This document shows, piece by piece, positions 61,899 through 64,000 of a stretch of 64,000 bases of DNA (position 1 is the stretch's first letter; the number at the start of each line of letters is the position of its first letter). The position numbers were made by a program, and so were the translations under genes. The DNA lies in contig NZ_LT670819.1 in assembly GCF_900129855.1 (NCBI RefSeq), positions 2,480,001 to 2,544,000 of the forward strand, read 5' to 3'. The notes beneath the pieces were generated by a model. It did no database searches. It was not told where the DNA came from and saw only the letters and a program-made list of their open reading frames with translations. This stretch comes from Streptomyces sp. 3214.6 (GTDB taxonomy: Bacteria > Actinomycetota > Actinomycetes > Streptomycetales > Streptomycetaceae).

Positions 61899-62957
61899 TC
61901 AGAGAAGCTCGATCAGCCTGTCGGTGAACTCGGCGGTGGTCGCGGTTCCGCCCAGGTCACGTGTGCGGGTATCGGTCTTGGCCAGGACCGACGCGATCGC
62001 GTCGGTGATGTCCCCGGCCGCGGCGGGATGGCCGAGGTGGTCGAGCATCATGGCCGCGGACCAGATCGCGCCCAACGGGTTGGCGATGCCCTGGCCTGCG
62101 ATGTCGGGCGCTGAGCCGTGCACCGGCTCGAACATCGAGGGGAAGTCACCCTCGGGGTTGAGGTTGGCCGCCGGGGCGATGCCGATGGATCCGGCGACCG
62201 CGGCCGCGAGGTCGCTGAGAATGTCGCCGAAGAGGTTGGAGGCGACGACCACGTCGAAGCGGGAGGGGTCGAGAACGAACTTGGCCGCCAGCGCATCGAT
62301 GTGCTCCTGGTCCCAGGTGACGCCCGGGTGCTCGGCGGACCGCTCGGCGATCAGCTCGTCCCAGAACGGCATGGTGTGAATGATGCCGTTGGACTTGGTG
62401 GCGGAGGTGAGCTTCCCTCTGCGGCGGGCGGCGAGCGAGAACGCGTAGTCGGCGATACGGGTGACCCCGGCCCGGGTGAACACCGCTTCCTGGACGGCCA
62501 GCTCCTCGGGCGTGCCCTGGTTCAGCCGTCCGCCGATCTCGCTGTACTCGCCCTCGGCGTTCTCCCGCACGACGACGAGATCGACCTCGCCCGGCCGTGC
62601 GCCGCGCACCGGACTGTCGATGCCTGCGAAGACACGGACGGGCCGGAGGTTGACGTACTGGCGAAAGCTGCGCCGTATCGGGATCAGCAACCCCCACAGC
62701 GAGACATGGTCCGGCACCCCCGGGTAGCCGACGGCGCCCAGCAGGATCGCGTCCTTGTCGCGCAGCTGGTCTATTCCGTCGGCGGGCATCATCGCGCCCT
62801 CCCGCAGGTACCGCTCGCACGACCAGTCGTACGACGTGTAGGACAGGCTGAAGCCGTGGCGGCGGCCGAGAACATCGAGCACCTGCTGTGCTGGGGGCAG
62901 TACCTCGGCGCCGATGCCGTCGCCGGGGATCAGGGCAATGCGGTGGTTCGTCGTCAT
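61899..62957 (-). CDS. Tartrate dehydrogenase/decarboxylase (D-malate dehydrogenase)
   Basis: 352 aa from ATG 62957. Beta-decarboxylating dehydrogenase fold: IALIPGDGIGAEVLPPAQQV, LWGLLIPIRRSFRQYVNLRP (the SLWGLL..IR variant typical of tartrate dehydrogenase rather than LeuB), RENAEGEYSEIGGR, TKSNGIIHTMPFWDE and DILSDLAAAVAGSIGIAPAA. It oxidises tartrate or D-malate with NAD and Mn. Divided from its LysR regulator by 73 bp. Confidence 0.9.
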   Translation of the reverse strand: MTTNHRIALIPGDGIGAEVLPPAQQVLDVLGRRHGFSLSYTSYDWSCERYLREGAMMPADGIDQLRDKDAILLGAVGYPGVPDHVSLWGLLIPIRRSFRQYVNLRPVRVFAGIDSPVRGARPGEVDLVVVRENAEGEYSEIGGRLNQGTPEELAVQEAVFTRAGVTRIADYAFSLAARRRGKLTSATKSNGIIHTMPFWDELIAERSAEHPGVTWDQEHIDALAAKFVLDPSRFDVVVASNLFGDILSDLAAAVAGSIGIAPAANLNPEGDFPSMFEPVHGSAPDIAGQGIANPLGAIWSAAMMLDHLGHPAAAGDITDAIASVLAKTDTRTRDLGGTATTAEFTDRLIELL

Positions 62958-63030
62958 GCCGTCGATTGCAGCAAGGCGGTCCGCGTGGCGTCCAAGACGC
63001 AAAGCGGATATCCCTTATAAGCGGCGCCTA
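62958..63030. promoter_or_regulatory. Candidate LysR-responsive promoter
   Basis: The gap between lysR and the tartrate dehydrogenase gene contains ATATCCCTTATAAG (63008-63021), an AT-rich near-palindrome that fits an LTTR box. Both genes read leftward, so this is the dehydrogenase promoter unless the genes are co-transcribed. Confidence 0.4.
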
Positions 63031-63915
63031 TCAGCTGCCGGCGGCCGAGATGGCGGCCGTGACGAACGCGGCAGCTGCCGGCGACAGGCTGCCGCGGCGG
63101 CTGACGAGAGCGATGTCCAAGGTGGTCTCCGGCTCGATGTCCAGGACGCGGGCGCCCAGCTGCCGGGCGAGGTCCCGCCAGGAATCCATGATCACCGCGA
63201 GCCCGACACCGGCCAGTACCAGGGGCATGAGCGACACCCGGTGCTCGGTCTCGGCGGCGACGGTGAACTCGATGCCCTGTGCCCGCACCGCGTCGACGTA
63301 GGCGCGCATCCCGGTACCCGGCTGCCCGACGATCAGCCGCTGTCCTGCGAGCTCCTGGCAGTCCACCGCCGTCCGATCAGCGAACGGGCCGTCGGCCGGC
63401 ACCATCAGCACGAAGCGCTGCCGCCCCAGCGCATGGGAGACGACCTCCTTGTCGGAGAGCGGCCCGGCGGACGCCAAGAGCCCCAGTTCCACGGCACCCG
63501 TGCGCACCATGTCGATCACATCACGCGAGGTGAACGCCGCTTTGATGGCCACGAAGACGCCGGGATACCGGTGGCTGAAGGCACTCACCAGACTCGTCAG
63601 CGGCTCCACCGCCTGCGACGGCACCGATGCCACGTCCAGGCGCCCCTCACGCAGCTCATGCACCGCCGCGACACTCGCCCGCGCCGTCTCCAGACTCCGC
63701 ACGGCCTCCCGGGCAGGCTCGATCAGAGCCCTTCCGGCCTCCGTCAGCACCGCCCTACGCCCGATGCGATGGAACAACTCGGAACCGAGATCACGCTCCA
63801 GTGCCCGCACGGCCTGCGACAGCGACGGCTGCGACACGTACAGAGCCGAGGCCGCACGGTTGAACCCCCCACGATCAACGATCGCAAGGAAGTACTCCAG
63901 CTGCCGAATGTCCAC
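63031..63915 (-). CDS. LysR-family regulator
   Basis: 294 aa from GTG 63915. DIRQLEYFLAIVDRGGFNRA, SALYVSQPSLSQAVRALERD and LGSELFHRIGRRAVLTEAGR form the LTTR helix-turn-helix. The effector domain includes LDVASVPSQAVEPLTSLVSA and PGTGMRAYVDAVRAQG. It lies upstream of the tartrate dehydrogenase gene in the same direction, the likely target. The remaining 85 bp to the window end show no other gene. Confidence 0.92.
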   Translation of the reverse strand: MDIRQLEYFLAIVDRGGFNRAASALYVSQPSLSQAVRALERDLGSELFHRIGRRAVLTEAGRALIEPAREAVRSLETARASVAAVHELREGRLDVASVPSQAVEPLTSLVSAFSHRYPGVFVAIKAAFTSRDVIDMVRTGAVELGLLASAGPLSDKEVVSHALGRQRFVLMVPADGPFADRTAVDCQELAGQRLIVGQPGTGMRAYVDAVRAQGIEFTVAAETEHRVSLMPLVLAGVGLAVIMDSWRDLARQLGARVLDIEPETTLDIALVSRRGSLSPAAAAFVTAAISAAGS

Positions 63916-64000
63916 GACGCACCCTCTGCCCTTCAGCAAAGCAGCCGACGACTCGATGGTCCCGACCATGGTCGCGTGAAGGACAGTCTCGACGCAGTAC

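Overview
The window reads as a high-GC actinobacterial chromosome, almost certainly Streptomyces. The evidence is third-position GC bias, frequent GTG starts, 1- and 4-nt start/stop overlaps (TGATG, ATGA, GTGA), and genus-typical families such as a SARP/BTAD activator, DUF5999, DUF6099, DUF6299, a CASTOR/POLLUX channel, a SepF-like protein and a PucR regulator. No rRNA, tRNA, CRISPR array or intact insertion sequence was seen.

Left part (1-14.9 kb), accessory. An extracellular contractile injection system (eCIS) operon runs off the left edge: a zinc-ribbon protein, tail tube and sheath. It is divergent from a SARP-type activator, with three heptamer repeats at 11-bp period in front of the sheath gene. 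Next comes a candidate toxin locus: a Vps62-like secreted protein, a SUKH (SMI1/KNR4) protein, a 526-aa nuclease-like protein and a second SUKH protein. Decayed IS5 and Rieske genes follow, then a flavin monooxygenase, a CASTOR/POLLUX-like channel, and a secreted TNT-type (NAD-glycohydrolase) toxin overlapping a small putative immunity gene.

Middle (14.9-41 kb), mostly conserved metabolism. A SnoaL-LUD fusion and a TetR gene are divergent from a beta-hydroxyacid dehydrogenase, across two palindromic operators. An aerobic CoA-type 2-aminobenzoate (or salicylate) catabolic cluster follows: RidA, acyl-CoA dehydrogenase, aryl-CoA ligase, PaaX, monooxygenase/reductase fusion and enoyl-CoA hydratase. 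Two of its promoter regions share a repeat motif that may be the PaaX operator. Then come arcA-argF with a periodic repeat array, an SPFH / NAD-kinase-like pair, the Pnkp-Hen1 RNA-repair operon, a DUF4232 lipoprotein, an LLM flavin enzyme, a MazG/ATPase pair and a SepF-like protein.

41-51 kb. YceI and MarR genes share three copies of a palindromic operator, followed by a methyltransferase. A modABC molybdate transporter is preceded by a 23-codon vestige of its HTH-TOBE regulator. Much of the rest is decayed: a DUF3592 gene with a heptanucleotide repeat, a broken alpha/beta hydrolase, a ferredoxin/citryl-CoA-lyase chimera, nitrile hydratase remnants, and a Doc toxin-antitoxin pair lying between two 3' stubs of a TrmA-type methyltransferase gene.

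Right part (51-64 kb). An eight-gene amine/amino-acid uptake and oxidation operon (two flavin amine oxidases, HAD hydrolase, polar amino-acid ABC transporter, semialdehyde dehydrogenase, D-2-hydroxyacid dehydrogenase) ends at a perfect 20-bp hairpin. A PucR regulator is divergent from it. A tartrate/D-malate dehydrogenase and its LysR regulator complete the window.

A recurring theme is genes with the middle removed and both ends kept. At least six loci show this, in contrast to the intact operons beside them.
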